Origin: Burkholderiales bacterium | GTDB lineage: Bacteria > Pseudomonadota > Gammaproteobacteria > Burkholderiales > Burkholderiaceae_C | DNA: 33,703 nt | Assembly (NCBI GenBank): GCA_025350505.1 | Contig: JANXXS010000167.1 | Coordinates: 1 to 33,703, forward strand | Direction: 5' to 3' | Part shown: piece by piece, positions 33,358 through 33,703 of the stretch | Numbering within the stretch: the first letter of the stretch is position 1 | Layout of the letters: every line of letters begins with the position of its first letter | The notes under the pieces: generated by a model | Seen by the model: the letters and a program-made list of their open reading frames with translations, nothing else | Database searches by the model: none | What the model was told of the DNA's origin: nothing | Translations under genes and position numbers: made by a program

Positions 33358-33703
33358 TTACTTGTCGTTCGGCGCCGAGTGGCCGAGCGGGCGCACCTCG
33401 ATCGAGCCGCCCATCGCCGCCGGGCAGCGCGCCGCCCAGTGCACCGCGTCGTCGAGGTTGGGCACGTCGATCAGGTAGTAGCCGCCGAGCTGCTCCTTGG
33501 TCTCGGCGAAGGGCCCGTCGGTGGTCACGGTCTTGCCGTTCCTGACGCGCACCGTGGTGGCACTGTGCGTCGGCTTCAGCTCGGCGCCGCCGCGCAGCAC
33601 GCCGGCCGCCTGCATGTCGCCGCCGTAGCGCGTGAAGGCGGCATACATCTGCTCTTGCGCCTTCGGGTCATCGGCCATCATGGCGAAGTTCTTCTCGTCG
33701 CCG
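33358..33703 (-). CDS. DGPF/YCII-family protein, 5' end outside the window
   Basis: The reading frame continues past 33681 (where an ATG occurs) to the window edge, giving GDEKNFAMMADDPKAQEQ, so the true start lies beyond position 33703. The visible part has HSATTVRVRNGKTVTTDGPFAETKEQLGGYYLIDV with the DGPF motif, then DDAVHWAARCPAAMGGSIEVRPL, the standard YCII-like dimeric fold. DGPF proteins are the usual partner and target genes of ECF42 sigma factors. The function is unknown in the family. Confidence 0.92.
   Translation of the reverse strand, partial: GDEKNFAMMADDPKAQEQMYAAFTRYGGDMQAAGVLRGGAELKPTHSATTVRVRNGKTVTTDGPFAETKEQLGGYYLIDVPNLDDAVHWAARCPAAMGGSIEVRPLGHSAPNDK

Noticed and set aside
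1-33703. CRISPR array, tRNA, integrase or insertion sequence
   Set aside because: No regularly spaced direct repeats, cloverleaf sequences, transposase motifs or terminal inverted repeats were seen in reading the window.

Overview
The window is very GC-rich and gene-dense. It reads as chromosome from a betaproteobacterium, most likely order Burkholderiales. The evidence is the gene order glyA-nrdR-fimT-minor pilins-ribD-ribE-ribBA-ribH-nusB, a ribBA with a degenerate GTP cyclohydrolase II half, a phaB-type acetoacetyl-CoA reductase, and NusB, GlyA and UbiD sequences of the betaproteobacterial type. Genus cannot be fixed from what is visible. Nearly everything lies on the minus strand; only ubiD and one small protein of about 103 residues lie on the plus strand. 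I see no tRNA, rRNA, CRISPR array, insertion sequence or prophage.

Layout, minus-strand blocks read from high to low coordinate. (1) 33703-31605: a stress or signalling cassette of a 5'-cut DGPF/YCII protein, a MAPEG-family membrane protein and an ECF42-type sigma factor. (2) 31589-30755: a divergent pair, an HxlR-type regulator and a small ferredoxin-fold-like protein, sharing a promoter region with a palindrome. (3) 30615-29067: acetoacetyl-CoA reductase (phaB) followed by an Ala-rich helical protein with a basic tail that may be a phasin. (4) 28943-13020: a complete-looking MSHA-type type IV pilus locus in the order E-G-B-A-C-D-O-P-Q-I-N(PilN-like)-J-K-L-M-N. Most junctions downstream of mshO are ATGA overlaps. 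(5) 11434-12993 (+): ubiD. (6) 11187-8371: a membrane-anchored lytic transglycosylase, then glyA (TTG start, strong SD) and nrdR. (7) 8271-4033: five minor type IV pilins (FimT, PilE-like, PilW, PilX, PilV). pilW is frameshifted, PilX and PilV are unusually long, and no pilY1 is present. (8) 3956-106: riboflavin biosynthesis ribD-ribE-ribBA(X)-ribH, then nusB.

Functionally the window encodes the envelope and secretion hardware of two pilus systems. One is an entire MSHA machine, whose ATPase carries the tandem c-di-GMP-binding N-terminal motif. The other is the priming minor pilins of a conventional type IV pilus. They sit among housekeeping genes for flavin, one-carbon and PHB metabolism. 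I did not find a clearly undescribed multi-gene system. The most original signals are regulatory. Four genes without a Shine-Dalgarno (ubiD, ribBA, fimT, hxlR) each have a TANNNT -10-like hexamer 7-9 nt before the start codon, suggesting leaderless mRNAs. A perfect 10-bp inverted repeat sits directly against the Shine-Dalgarno of the major pilin mshA. A compact palindrome sits at about -44 of the fimT promoter.
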